From NCBI GenBank assembly GCA_016647705.1, contig CM028333.1, positions 8,692,616-8,756,615 on the forward strand: DNA of 64,000 nucleotides, given 5' to 3'. The translations under genes and the position numbers were made by a program. Below the pieces are notes generated by a model. It had not been told where the DNA came from, searched no databases, and saw only the letters and a program-made list of their open reading frames with translations. Below, in pieces: positions 36,001 to 47,221 of this stretch. Positions within the stretch are counted from its first letter, which is position 1, and each line of letters starts with the position of its first letter. Source of the DNA: Eucommia ulmoides (lineage: Eukaryota > Streptophyta > Magnoliopsida > Garryales > Eucommiaceae).

Positions 36001-39000
36001 TGCAAAGGGGTGCTACTGTCCCTTCCCGAAGTTGAGGTAGTGGAAGATTTTTTACCATTGGAGTTAGGTAAAGAAAATGTTATTCTGGGAATGTAGTGGT
36101 TAACAAAATTGGGAGCAATGTAAGTTAACTGGAAAGCCTTAACTATGAAATTTACTTTGGGATAGACTCCGGTGACATTGAAGGGAGAGCCGGGATTATG
36201 CAAAACACAGATATCGTTCAAAGCGATGATGCGTACTATACAACATGAGGGACATGGCTATTTGTTAGAACTGGAGTCTCTAGCGGCACGGAACGACAAA
36301 GACGAAGTGGCTATGGAAGTTCCCCACATTTTCGATGAGCTGTTACAAGGATATCCGGAAATGGTGGATAAGCCGAAGGGATTACCCCCTCAACGGTCGT
36401 TGGATCACTGCATCATTTTGAAGGAATGAGTGGAACCCGTGAGCGTGAGACCATATCGGTATCCACAGGTGCAAAAAGATGAGATCAAACAATTAGTCGA
36501 TGATATGCTGGCAGCAAGTATCATTCAACCAAGTCATAGTCCATTTTCCAGCCCTGTTATTTTGGTAAAAAAGAAAAATGGCAATTGGAAATTTTGCATG
36601 GATTATAGGGCTTTAAATCGGGTAACTGTACCCGACAAATTTCCTATTCCAGTAATAGATGAGCTCTTGGATGAATTATATGGGGCACAGTTTTTCTCAA
36701 AACTAGATCTCAAGTCGGGATACCATCAAATTCGAGTGAGCCCAGGTGATGTGTCTAAAACGACCTTCAGGACACATGAGTGTCACTACGAGTTCCTTGT
36801 GATGCCATTTGGTTTAATGAACGCCCCAGCCATTTTCCAAGCATTGATGAATGGGGTATTTAAACAGTACCTTCGGAAATTTGTGCTCGTTTTTTTTTAC
36901 GATATTTTGGTGTATAGTAAGTCCATGGAAGATCATCTGGAGCATTTGCGGACGGTATTGGAGATCTTGAAGGAATATTCATTGGTAGTAAACCTCAAAA
37001 AATGTGCTTTTGGGCAACAGGAGCTAGAGTACTTGGGTCATATAGTCTCGGCAGCAGTAGTGGCAACTGATTCCAAGAAGATCCAGGCGATAGTGGAATG
37101 GCCAACTCCGACTAACTTGAAAGCCCTCCGAGGGTTCTTGGGTTTAACGAGGTACTATCAAAAGTTTGTGCGGAATTATTGGCACATGGCGGCACCACTC
37201 ACAAATCAATTGAAAAATGACCGTTTTTGGTGGAATGATGAAGCGCAAAAGGCATTTGAAGTTTTAAAAGTGGCGATGACAACGGTACCTGTATTAGCTC
37301 TTCCTAATTTTCATCAACCGTTTGTGGTGGAAACTAATGCCTCTGGTGTTGGTCTTGGTGCTGTGTAAATGCAAAATCAGCAACCCATTGCATTTTTTAG
37401 CCAGGTCCTTAGCCAAAGGGATCGGACTAAGTCGGTATACAAACGCGAGCTAATGGCTATTGTCCTAGCGGTCCAAAAGTGGCGACCTTATCTTTTAGGA
37501 CGCAAATTCATTGTGCGTACTGATCAGAGGAGTTTGCAATTTTTGCTTGATCAACGCGTGGTGTCTGAGGAGTATCAGAAATGGGTTTCAAAATTGTAGG
37601 GTTACAACTTCGACATTGAATATCGACCGGGAATTAAGAACAAAGCAGCCGATGCTTTGTCGCGAAGAGAGGAAGGCTGCGAGCTTACCGTTTTCACGGT
37701 TTCATGCTATACACATGTCGACACGCTGCAAAACGAGATTGATTCTGATTGCATTTATGGACCCATCAAGCAGCAGCTACTACAAGGGTCGGATTTGTTT
37801 CCTGGCTATAGTATCCGGCATGGCATTCTATTGTACAAAGGACGAATGGTGTTCCCGTCAAAATCCAATCTCATTCCACAACTATTAGACGAATATCATG
37901 GGGGCAAGATTGGAGGCCACTCTGGGGTCTTAAAAACATTTCAACGTCTATCCCGAAATGTTTATTGGCGAGGGATGAGGAAACAAGTGCAACGTTTTGT
38001 AGCTGAATGTTCCATTTGTCAGCAAAATAAAAATGTGTCTCTCAGTCCAGCCGGACTACTGCAACCGCTACCTATTCCAGATCAAGTTTTCGAAGATTTG
38101 TCCATGGATTTTGTGGAAGGTTTGCCTAAGGCCGATGGGTTCAATTGTTTGTTTGTGGTGGTAGACCGTCTTTCGAAATACGCTCATTTTATTCCACTCA
38201 AACATCCTTTCACTGCCCAAGATATTGCGGCCATATTCGAGAAGGAGGTAATCCGTTTGCATGGGGTTCCCCGCTCCATCGTCTCTGATTGTGGTAAAGT
38301 CTTCCTCAGCAAGTTTTGGACGGAGTTGTTCCATCTGCAAGACACAACGTTGAAGCACAGTACCGCTTATCATCCGCAAACAGACGAGCAAACCGAGGTG
38401 GTCAACCGAGGCATTGAGACCTATTTACGATGTTTTGCGGGCGACAAACCCAAACAGTAGGTTAAGTAGTTACCATGGACGGAGTATTGGTACAATACCT
38501 CATTCCACACGTCCACTCAAATCACTCCATTTCGAGTCCTCTATGGCCGCGATCTACCACCATTGCTACGTTTTGAAATCGGATCCACTCCGATATCTGA
38601 GGTGGATTTTCAACTACAAACACGAGATCAAATCTTTAGGGAACTCAAATACCACCTACATCATTCTCAGAAACGCATGAAGGATTATGCGGATAAGAAG
38701 CGCCGCGAAGTCAAGTTTGAAATAGGAGACTGGGTTTATGTGAAGCTCTGGCCTTATCGTCACAAATCCTTGGCAAGGAAAGCAAATGAGAAGTTGTCTC
38801 CTAAGTTTTTTGGTCCTTATCCGATGTTGTCTAAAGTGGGCACAGTGGCATATAGATTGGCCCTGCCGTCTATTACTTCCATTCATCCAGTATTCCATGT
38901 TTCGGTGTTGAAGAAAGCAGTGGGCTCTAATATCAGTGTGCAACCCATTCCGGAGATCCTTACGGATGAGTTGGAGTGGCATGTGCAACCGGCATTGGTG

Positions 39001-42000
39001 GCAGGACTGCGCTACAATGTGCAAGGGAAGTTGGAAGTATGATTCAGTGGAAAGATCTTCTGGATTTCGAAGCATCGTGAGAAGAGTTCGAGTTTTTGAA
39101 CACGCAATTTCCCGCCTTTCACCTTGAGGACAAGGTGAGATCTCAAGGGAGAGGTATTGATAGACCATTAATCAAGCACATTTATGTGAGACAAAGGAAT
39201 AAGGAGAAAAGTGCGGCTTAGTTGGCATAGAAGCTTCCATTTTCGGTTAGGATGTTGAGTTGTTAGGCTGTTGAGCTGTTAGGCTAACAAAATGTATTCT
39301 GTTATTCAGCTGCATAAGTTGCTACTGTTGGGGTAATAAATAGTAGAGGGGAAAAGGAGAGGGGACCGAAAATCTGGAGTAGAAAGGGAGAGTCCAGGCT
39401 CTCGAACACCTGGTTATCTGTTCTATCATTTCCTTTGTATTTCTTTCATTTAGCTTTGATAAATTCAAGTTCAATTCAGTACCAGTCAGCCTTTATTTGC
39501 ATTTGTTTTGTGCCTGTACATTAAGAACTTCCTGTTTTGTGAGATTGTTCTATCAGAAGGTATACTACATATGTATCAGATGCAAAGAAGAGAAAGCTTA
39601 AAATGTTTTGGTTGCTACTACAAACCCATTGTCTATTTTATATTATCTGAGTTAGAAAGAAAGAATAGAAATAAGGGAGCAGAAGTAACAAAAACTCAAA
39701 TGTTGTTAAATGAGAAGAGAAGCAGATATATTAGCTTCAACATCAGGAAAGAAATTAAAGAGGGGTTAACATTATATGCAGCCGTTATATGTTCAAGTAG
39801 GCATTCACTAGCTAATAGACGCAAAGATGTTCTACAAAGAATTTCGTCTAGCCATCCCCATAACGTACAAACTATATCGCAGGCATGACATCAAACCTAG
39901 GATCAAAGCCCGTTTGCCTTCCAAATCCACCAAGAACTTTAAGCCCTCACAAAAATGAGCCAAATTGTTCACATCGTCAATCAGCAATAAAAGCAAAGTT
40001 TTATGGTTAAAAATAAATTGGCCTCACCAACTTTTTCGAACTGCTTGACACGATCTTTGATCTCAGATATCGTTAATGGTGGTTTGTCAGCGTTGATTGC
40101 TGATAACTCAAAGCATGGATAAGCATCACCACAAATGCTGCATAAGAAAATTAAAAGTGATAAGATCCATTACCCATAATATGTGCACTCAAAATGAATG
40201 GATAAAATGTTGCCACAACCACGATAAAAATTCTTTAAGATATACATATACTAAGCGCTGATAAATAAAACCATGGATAACCATAAGTAAATAAACACAA
40301 ATGCTTATGTACAAACCAATGGTTACAAACCCACTAGGTAGAACTCACCCTTGAAAACCGGCTTACAAGGGGAGGGTGACTAGGAGCTTATAACCCACCA
40401 ACTAATCCCATACTTAGTCGATGTGGGATCCTAACAATACTAAGCGTTGATAAATAAAAGCATGGATAACCATAAGTACATAAACACAAATGCTGCAAAA
40501 AGAATAAAGTAGAAAATGTAAACTTAGCAAGAAAACAAATAAAATAGATTATTGAAGTACAGAGGCGCAAATTCTTGTTGATACATACAAAATCTGTTTC
40601 CACAACATAAGACAAATCCATTACGGAGTAGTCCGGACAAGGATTTTTTAAGGTCAGTTGGAGAACTTGAAAAGAAAAATATGAGAAAAAAATGAGACTA
40701 GAGCAAACCAAATCGAAAGTCTCACCATACAATATGCATCATAATATCCACATAGGGATTCAAATATCATAAGATCACAACGTGCGACTGATCAATTACT
40801 CAAGTATGCTCATATATTTAGAATCTTTGCTTCCAGAAACAGGTTCCTGTACCTGGTAGCAACTTCCAAAAGCTTTAAGTGGCCATCATGTAAGGGATTA
40901 AATGAGCCAGACAGGATTATCTTCCTTTCCGATGCATGTATTTCTGCAAAGCATTTTCTCCAAAGTTTATGATAAACCAAATTTAAAGAGTTTCATTGAA
41001 TAGGAATTTTCAGAAACACAAGTTAAAACATACCACTGGAAAACGGATAAACCTTAAAACATATTTGGCCATTTATAAGTTGCTCTAATTCTTCCTCTTC
41101 ATCAAAATGCCTTTCGCATTCATCAGGAACTTCAGAATCTTCCAATTCTGGAAGAAATTTTGATTGAACTTTGCAAGCACTTGCAATTGCCTATCACCAA
41201 ATTTTAAGAGGTCAATGGAATAAATTACGGGACAAGAAAAGATAGAAAAGACTGCATGGAAACTAAAAATATGAGAAAAAATTTAATTACGAGCTAGGGA
41301 GGAGCCTTAAACAGCTTAATTTTTACACTGAACATCTTGAAGCCATCATAAGCACATATAACCTATGGCCGGGTGGAATGGTAAGATTTCAAATGAAGAT
41401 CTCTGCAGAACTTATCTTGGACAATGAACTCAAGGATAAGAAAGCATTTTTTTTAAAGCTTCAGTCAACAGCATAAACATTAATGGACTATTATCAAAAG
41501 CTTCAGTCAACAGCATAAACATTAATGGTCACATTAATAGTCAGTTCAAGATATGGGAAACCCACTGATTAGATAAGAAAAACAACTGATGTCACTATAG
41601 ACAAGAAAAAGAACTGACAACTAAGAGAATGCCTCACGTGATGGTAGAATTAAGAAACCAAAGAACCACGAGCCTACCAGTACAAGGTGCTCCTGGGTTC
41701 ATGTCTCCCCATGGTTTTGAAAGAAGAAATTATTTTTTAGTATTTCCAGGATAACACCCAAAGGCCAAAACTTCTGCCGAAGTACCCCCAAATTTTTTTT
41801 TGGGGTGCGGGGGGTGGGGTGTTGAGGTTTGACCCAATGGTAGGGTTGGGGCCAAGAGGGGGGAAGGGGTTAAGAAAACAAAGAAAGGCCAACTTATTGA
41901 AGCTCCAATTATATGTGCACCTACAAGAGATATTGAATAAAGGAAGCAGCTTAGAAATTTCAACTGAGGAGGTGCATAACAAATTCAGGCAAGCTAAGTT

Positions 42001-42836
42001 GCTGGTCATATTATATCGGGGATAATTCTTATCTTCATGCCACAGACAAAACGGAAGCATGATGCTTTTAATGAAAATATCTGCTAATGTTGCATTGTGG
42101 TTGTATTTGCCTATCATTCCATAATATTTCACTCCTCTGTCTAATGACACTTCAAGCTCTGAATGGACATTTTTGCTGTACCTTAGTCAAATACGCATAG
42201 TGCTTACCTTGAAATTTATTTTCCGACACATGTTGCACAAACATATAAGGTAATGCCATGGCCCAAATTGGGAAGCCACGCCACATGCATCCGTGTAATA
42301 GAGGTTGAGATAAATAGGATTAACTTCATCTGCAGTACACTCCTCATCAAATGAAACTAAGCTGGACAGTTTGACCTACTGACTCAAGTATGAGATCACC
42401 TATCACAACTTTTTCAAACTGTCAACTGTCCCACACAATTACAAGATAGATTTGAAACTTCCATGTAACATAGGTTACAACTGTGGAGCCTATGTACTTG
42501 ATATGTCGTAGTTTGGCATGTTTATCGCTTCATCTTTACCAGCAATCAAAGCATACAGGCTTCCGCACGTGACAGACTGACAGGTGTGAGAATTGTCTCC
42601 AAACAAAGTCTTAAGAGTGTAAAACCAAAATACCAGAATAAACCTAGAACAACTTAACTTGTTTATTCATAAAGTGGAAAAGGAATATTATGAAATCAGA
42701 AACACTTAGTTTTAACATTATCACACACCTTGAGTAAGAACTGGCTTGATACCTTTTCTTCTTGCTCTCTAGTTCGCAAGCCCTGAGTTAACACATTAAG
42801 AGAGAGTCTGAAAGCAGATTAAACTATTTCACTGGG

Positions 42837-42872
<36 letters not shown>

Positions 42873-44774
42873 ATTGCTTTAATCTTTTGCAGTACAAGCT
42901 TTGCAGGAAATGGAAAGGGGACAATTAAAAAAAAATAACGATCATTCCTGTCGGTACCTTTGACAACGTCACTGTGGATGCCCAATACCGGCTAGATGTT
43001 CTTGTTGATAAGTAAAACCTGAAGATGAACCAAGAAGCTGAATCTAAAAATGCTAACTAGATAATCTTTCCAAACACTTGAAAATAAAGGTAAGCCTAAA
43101 ACCATAGGCAAATCAAACATTGAGACACACATATGTACCCTATACTTGAGCCCAATCGGGGTAAGCTGCTCCTTTTTTCAGATTCAGGTTATCTCACCGA
43201 CAAAATTCAACCTAAGACTCCACAAAAGATGGAACAGATAAATAAATATATGAAGACATATGTGTACATGTATATATGTATTGACACTTGTTTCATCCTA
43301 AATTTACCAGTGCCTCACTATAACCAACCAGATAAAGTCCAATTTCATCAAACTACAAAATTCATGCTCACAAATGGCTCAAGCCAAGTAATTGTCAGTT
43401 ATTAGGGGAAATGACACATCAGATAATTTTTTGAGTCAATTTTAACCCCTCTAACGAACTTAAAAGTTGATCAAGCAATGAACATGAGACTAGACAATCA
43501 ACAGGCAATTGAAAAAAATTCTAGTAGCATGCTAACTATCGAGCTATAAACTTAATCATCCACACCCAATGACAACTTCCTATCTACATCAGACAACCCC
43601 TAATTCTCTAATATGATCAAAATGCTTTGATTAAGCACAATGAAAATGCATCATGACTACATTCAGGAAGCATGTACTGAGACAAGCCCTAAAGTAAGAA
43701 CTCACTTAGCTATGGTGTCAACCTTCGCTATTCTGCTACAGCCTATTTTTTTGACAAGCGATACAGCATTCCTAATCAAATATCATTTCCTAAGTTCCAC
43801 AAATCAAAATACCATTAGACCATTAGCTCATATTAAAGCCTAATATTAAAATGTGGAAAATCACAATACCTGTAAAGCTAGGGAATGCAAAACAACACCA
43901 CCTACAGCCAGGGGATGTAAGAAACAAGTCAATACGTGTAAAGTTAGAAGACGATAAATAACAATACCTGTGATCCCCAAGCTTTGCCCGAGTGGTAGCC
44001 AAAGAACCAGTAAAACCAACACCCAGAACGGGGCAACCTATACAATAAATAATGTAAGAACTATCAATTCATGGCATAAACATGTTTACTTTTTCAAGAC
44101 AGAATCCAGATTTGTAATAAGTTTAGTAACACATTGGTTTGGTTATATACACAAACACAGCAGATCAGTCAATGGATCACATCAAGGTCCTGTTCACACA
44201 CACACACACAAGTGACACATGTGATATGCAAACATGCGTTAAGCTGCAATAAATATTGGATTCAGAATAATCAAGTAGGGTGCAAAAGCAATACCGGGCT
44301 TAGACAGCTTAAGAGCACGATTGTATGCCACCAGAGCCAATTGCTCAGCAGTTTGCCGGCCGGCAAACTGAACAGGAACCTGTAAAAACCAAATACACGC
44401 ATCCCGAATCATCTGAAAACCTTGGGAGACAAACAGAATAATAAAACAGTAAATTGAGTAAGTAAGTCGATGAGCAAAATTCTCGCGATGATTGCGATGA
44501 TCGCGATGATCAATGACCTTCCCGAGCAATTGAATCATGGACATTCTGGAATATGGAACTACAGCTTCAAGAACAGTGGCCGAAGCTCCAGGAACTGACA
44601 TCAACCACCCTAACGTCTGATTCAATTCGAATGCACATCATTAGACAATGTATGTGTAGAGAGAGAGAGAGAAAGTCGAAGTGAGACCTGAGAGGCTCCG
44701 CCGGAGATGTAGAGGACTGCCTGAGTAGGGCTGGAGTGTATGGCCTCCACGAGTGCCCTCATACCGTCCGTCAT
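30091..44774 (-). CDS. CinA-like domain plus NMN/NaMN adenylyltransferase-type protein, 12 exons
   Basis: Exons on the minus strand: 44774-44688, 44616-44518, 44379-44295, 44037-43968, 43018-42958, 42782-42729, 41190-41034, 40943-40853, 40137-40028, 33490-33384, 30426-30316 and 30207-30091. All junctions are GT-AG with matching phases and give 1149 bp, 382 residues plus stop, with no break. Residues 1 to about 150 resemble the CinA C-terminal fold (SGGASQ and SVPGAS at 24-41, VPYS-x-LLG, then [18 protein letters not shown] at 97-114). Residues 205-382 are a nucleotidylyltransferase: [10 protein letters not shown] at 217-226 (HxGH signature), [11 protein letters not shown] at 295-305, FLVGGRN at 332-338 and ISSTEIR at 371-377. 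It resembles the plant protein family of Arabidopsis AT2G01220. Expected chemistry is adenylyl transfer to a mononucleotide; activity of the CinA-like half is uncertain because the Lys that precedes LLG in bacterial enzymes is not seen. An ATG at 44804 is in frame but less likely. Introns 8, 9 and 10 carry mobile elements. Confidence 0.93.
30684..32579. mobile_element. 1.9-kb terminal-inverted-repeat element in intron 10
   Basis: Left end GGCATATTTGATAACTAAAT and right end on the minus strand ACTTGTTTGATAACGGCTTA are inverted repeats whose similarity extends into ACTTAA-rich arms (30684-30825 and 32470-32579). CTAAG at 30679-30683 and 32580-32584 is a candidate target duplication. The middle (30920-31900) is GC-richer, with repeated CGAGGAGGCGATT words and a GAGGTAAGTTC donor-like site at about 31254, so it may be captured host sequence. 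There is no transposase. It lies between exons 10 and 11 of the nucleotidylyltransferase gene. Confidence 0.65.
31925..32215. repeat. Minisatellite in the intron-10 element
   Basis: About four imperfect units of 60-75 bp share TCTGAACCATGAGATCTGTG, TGTGTAACTTCATAGA and TTCTAATATTCAGTTCTT. Units alternate in length because the AATATTCAG part is missing from some. Confidence 0.6.
34173..34570 (+). repeat. 5' LTR of the chromovirus
   Basis: 398 bp with a TATA box, TATAAATA, at 34350-34357. In the 3' LTR the same site has a T-to-A change and reads TAATAAATA. TTGGTAATCAGAGC at 34573-34586 follows the LTR and is the tRNA-Met primer-binding site. Confidence 0.93.
34606..39157 (+). pseudogene. Chromovirus gag-pol polyprotein, broken
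   Basis: One frame runs from the ATG at 34606 to 39042. Stops interrupt it at 35206, 35488, 36094, 36121, 36163, 36427, 37366, 37597, 38458 and 38467. A one-base loss near 39041 and a further stop lie in the tail. Gag spans about 34606-35700 with a knuckle [14 protein letters not shown]. Protease has [13 protein letters not shown] has [19 protein letters not shown] and [13 protein letters not shown], but the catalytic motif reads FFYDILVYS, so the first Asp of the usual x-DD pair is Tyr. RNase H starts with VVETNASG. Integrase has an HHCC module (ending CSICQQNK) and acidic residues in [17 protein letters not shown] and the HPQTDEQTE region, where a Gly is Glu. The tail resembles a chromodomain. 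It is non-functional. Confidence 0.92.
39158..39555 (+). repeat. 3' LTR of the chromovirus
   Basis: 398 bp, seven substitutions from the 5' copy, preceded by the purine tract CAAGGGAGAGGT, the candidate plus-strand primer. The right edge is set by ATCA followed by the GAAGG duplication. Confidence 0.93.
40250..40495. repeat. TRIM-like solo LTR bracketed by 59-bp direct repeats, intron 8
   Basis: Direct repeats at about 40250-40308 and 40437-40495 share TGATAAATAAAA, CATGGATAACCATAAGTA and ATAAACACAAATGCT. Between them, on the minus strand (about 40437 to 40315), is an LTR-like segment starting TGTTAGGATCCCACATCGAC and containing GGTTATAAGCTCC. The CCCACATCG start is shared with the TRIM-like repeats near 29.2-29.8 kb. 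The flanking repeats are far longer than an LTR target duplication, so a local tandem duplication is also involved. Confidence 0.55.
41455..41528. repeat. 32-bp direct repeat, period 42, in intron 6
   Basis: AAAGCTTCAGTCAACAGCAT followed by AAACATTAATGG occurs at 41455-41486 and again at 41497-41528 without mismatch, separated by 10 bp. Confidence 0.85.
42841..42870. repeat. (TA)n microsatellite in intron 5
   Basis: About 15 uninterrupted TA units lie between exons 5 and 6 of the nucleotidylyltransferase gene; likely length-polymorphic. Confidence 0.9.
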
Positions 44775-45012
44775 TGTCGTCTCCCGCCAGGATAGATCAC
44801 GCAAAGAATCTGTTTCTGGTCTTCAGTCTCTTGAGAGTCTAAAACTGTTTAATCTGTAATTAGTTTTCTTGAGGCTGTTGGGGATTGCGTTTGGGAGACG
44901 CCGAAAAAGTCTTGCTTGGGAGATTTTTTTTTTTTTTTTTTATACATATGTTGAGGATGATGCATTGGAATTGGAAGAGGAGATTGAACTCTAAAATTTT
45001 CACGGTAATTTA
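44775..45012 (-). promoter_or_regulatory. 5' leader and proximal promoter of the nucleotidylyltransferase gene
   Basis: This 238-bp interval lies between the start codon and a PIF-like element, so it must hold the leader and, unless the element contributes, the core promoter. A poly-A tract (minus strand) and TATGTATA-like sequence near 44940-44950 are the only candidate core elements. Confidence 0.35.
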
Positions 45013-45568
45013 GGTGGCGTTTGGTAACTGTTTCTGTTTCTATTCCAGTAATGGGATGGGATGGGACGAGAATTTTGTTTTCTTCTTGAGAGTAGAATCG
45101 CAATTGATAACGATAATTTTATTTTATTTTTGTTTTGCAAAGAGAATCGAGCTTAGTAACGATTTTATCCTAAAATCAATTTTTTTTTTTTTTTCCGGCG
45201 ACGACGAACGGGTTGGTGACGGTGGCAGACGATGGCCTGCAGGCGGCGCCGAAAGTTGTCAGGTGGCCGGCGGCGACAGTGATCGACCGATTGGCGGCCG
45301 GCGATGCCGGAGGTGACCGACGGCGGTGGATGATGGTCAGCCGGCGATGAACAGTAACTGAGAATTATGAGAAACAATTTTTTTTTATTTTTCATTTCTT
45401 ATAAGAAAAAAATGAACACAATTCTCAAATGGAAATGGAATAAGAACAAGAACAAAAATTATCAAACGCTATTCCCAAACAAAATTCCTAAAAAGGGAAT
45501 AACAAAATTCTCAAAAATTTGAGAATGAAATAGAAATTTTTGGAATGAAAACAGTTACCAAACGGGGC
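45013..45568. mobile_element. MITE-like element just upstream of the nucleotidylyltransferase gene
   Basis: The left end reads GGTGGCGTTTGGTAACTGTT and the minus-strand right end GCCCCGTTTGGTAACTGTTT. TAG occurs on both sides (45011-45013 and 45569-45571). The left end is nearly the same as that of the PIF-like element at 20110. The centre (45195-45350) is GC-rich with GGCGGCCGGCGATG-like runs. It sits within 240 bp of the start codon and could supply promoter sequence. Confidence 0.6.
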
Positions 45569-45571
45569 TAG

Positions 45572-46290
45572 ATATCCACTATTACAAGTTATTTGGTTAG
45601 GATAACTAGCCAAGAGTAATATGATCTTTTATTTATAGTTTTTTTTTTTTTAATTAAATTCACTACCACGTCTATGATTCCATTGTGTTCACTAATGGTT
45701 GAGACATATACATTAAAATAAAAAAAAAAAGTTAAAGTTATACAAATTAATATGAAAATAAAAAAATCTATATTAATTAAGTAATCAAATAGTCAATATT
45801 TATGTCATAATGAGTAATAACGTAATTTGTGTTAGCCCAATTAGTGTTGAGAATGTTTGTAAAGAGAGTTTTTCGGTAGAATTTAAAAGGTCACGTTGGT
45901 TATAATTATTGTATCATTTGTAAATCTAATTTTGAATATGCATATTTTCATTTCTATTTCATAACATTTAAAAAATATTTGAATTTAATGTGTTATTTGA
46001 TAATTAATTTTATTTTTTATTTTTTGGATTAATATGTTATTTAAAATTTTGTTTTGAAAATTTTAAAACATATTTAGTATTTTCTATATTTGTAATGGGT
46101 GTTTTGAGCAATTTTTCATAAAAAGACTATATACACACACGCGGGGTGCGTGTTTGGTGGAGAGGCCTTTGAAGAAGAAATTTAAAAAATAAAAAAAAAT
46201 CTAAATGATGACATAGTGGAACCCTTTCTTTCCCTTTCATCATCTTTATCTATGTATATATCCATATCTCTCTCTCTCTCTCTCTCTCTT
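45572..46290. other. AT-rich spacer ending in a (TC)n tract
   Basis: No gene. A (TC)n microsatellite at about 46267-46289 abuts the copia LTR that begins at 46291. Confidence 0.6.
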
Positions 46291-46468
46291 TGTTGAAATA
46301 TTATATTTACACGTTAATTTCTATCCTTGGTATCTTCGTTGTAAGGCTTTGTAAGCCTATAGTATTCTTCCTAATTTAACCTGCTCTTGCGACTATATAA
46401 TGAAGAGAATAAGACTTATTATGTATGTACAAAAATTATCAATATAATTTTCTTCTTCCCCTATATTC
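46291..46468 (+). repeat. 5' LTR of the short-LTR copia element
   Basis: About 178 bp, with TATATAA at 46394-46400 as the likely TATA box. The exact right edge is uncertain by a few bases because this copy lacks a clear CA end. Confidence 0.8.
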
Positions 46469-47221
46469 TTTTTGGTATCTACAGCCAATATTTTTTTCCC
46501 AAACCCTAAAAGTCATTTGTCCCCACCAACCGTTGACTCCACTGTTCGCCACCACCAAGCCGTCGCCGCTACCATCAACCAAGAAACCCTAGCTTGCAAA
46601 ACCAGCCACCACAACAAGCCTAACCCTTTGAACCGATCGCAACCAGCCCACTAAAACCCTCGCTCACCGTTGTTGGACAAACTACCATTGAAACCCTAGC
46701 TCGCCGTCAACAGCAGTGAACCCTAACCCTACGCCTCTCAGTCTCGCCACCGAAATCCTAGTTTCGCCACCAACTTTGCACGACACCCTAACCCAACCAG
46801 CCCCGCAATTGTCTCGCGACCTCCCTACTCAGCTGCGATTTCGCGAATCAGCCATCTTCACGACCTTTTGTGCACCATCTCTGTACACCATCTTGAGTGA
46901 ACAAGTCAATTACTCAGTATATTATGTTTGCTCAATATATTATGTTTGGTGTTTGCGGCCAGACCCTGCAGTCATTAGTCTGACATCATTGCAGGCAGCC
47001 ATCTAGCTTTTGCCCACTGTTGCCAATTGTGAATTGTTCTCCAGTCGTTGGTATTCCGGATGTTCTAAATACATGGTCGTCACTTCGATTTCTTGAATGA
47101 TTAGATAACTTTGTCTCAAGTTCACTTCTCAAATTGTGTCTTCTTTCTCCAGAGCCCGATCAATCTTCCGTAGCATTTTGTCTACGTATTTCATTGCTAT
47201 GGTCTCATCACATATGTATTA

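Larger units (their letters stand above)
34173..39555 (+). mobile_element. Young Ty3/gypsy chromovirus (Reina-like), 5.4 kb, antisense in intron 9
   Basis: Two 398-bp LTRs (34173-34570 and 39158-39555) start TGAT and end ATCA, with a perfect target-site duplication GAAGG at 34168-34172 and 39556-39560. Order is gag, protease, RT, RNase H, integrase and a C-terminal chromodomain-like tail. Compact size and short LTRs fit the Reina group of chromoviruses. I count 7 mismatches between the LTRs (about 1.8%, six of them transitions), so the insertion is recent. It sits in intron 9 of the minus-strand gene and reads in the opposite direction. The intron is about 6.5 kb, of which 5.4 kb is this element. 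Confidence 0.95.

Noticed and set aside
41340-41400. TGGCCGGGTGGAATGGTAAG, like a tRNA A box (possible SINE head)
   Set aside because: No matching B box at the right distance and no tail; too weak.
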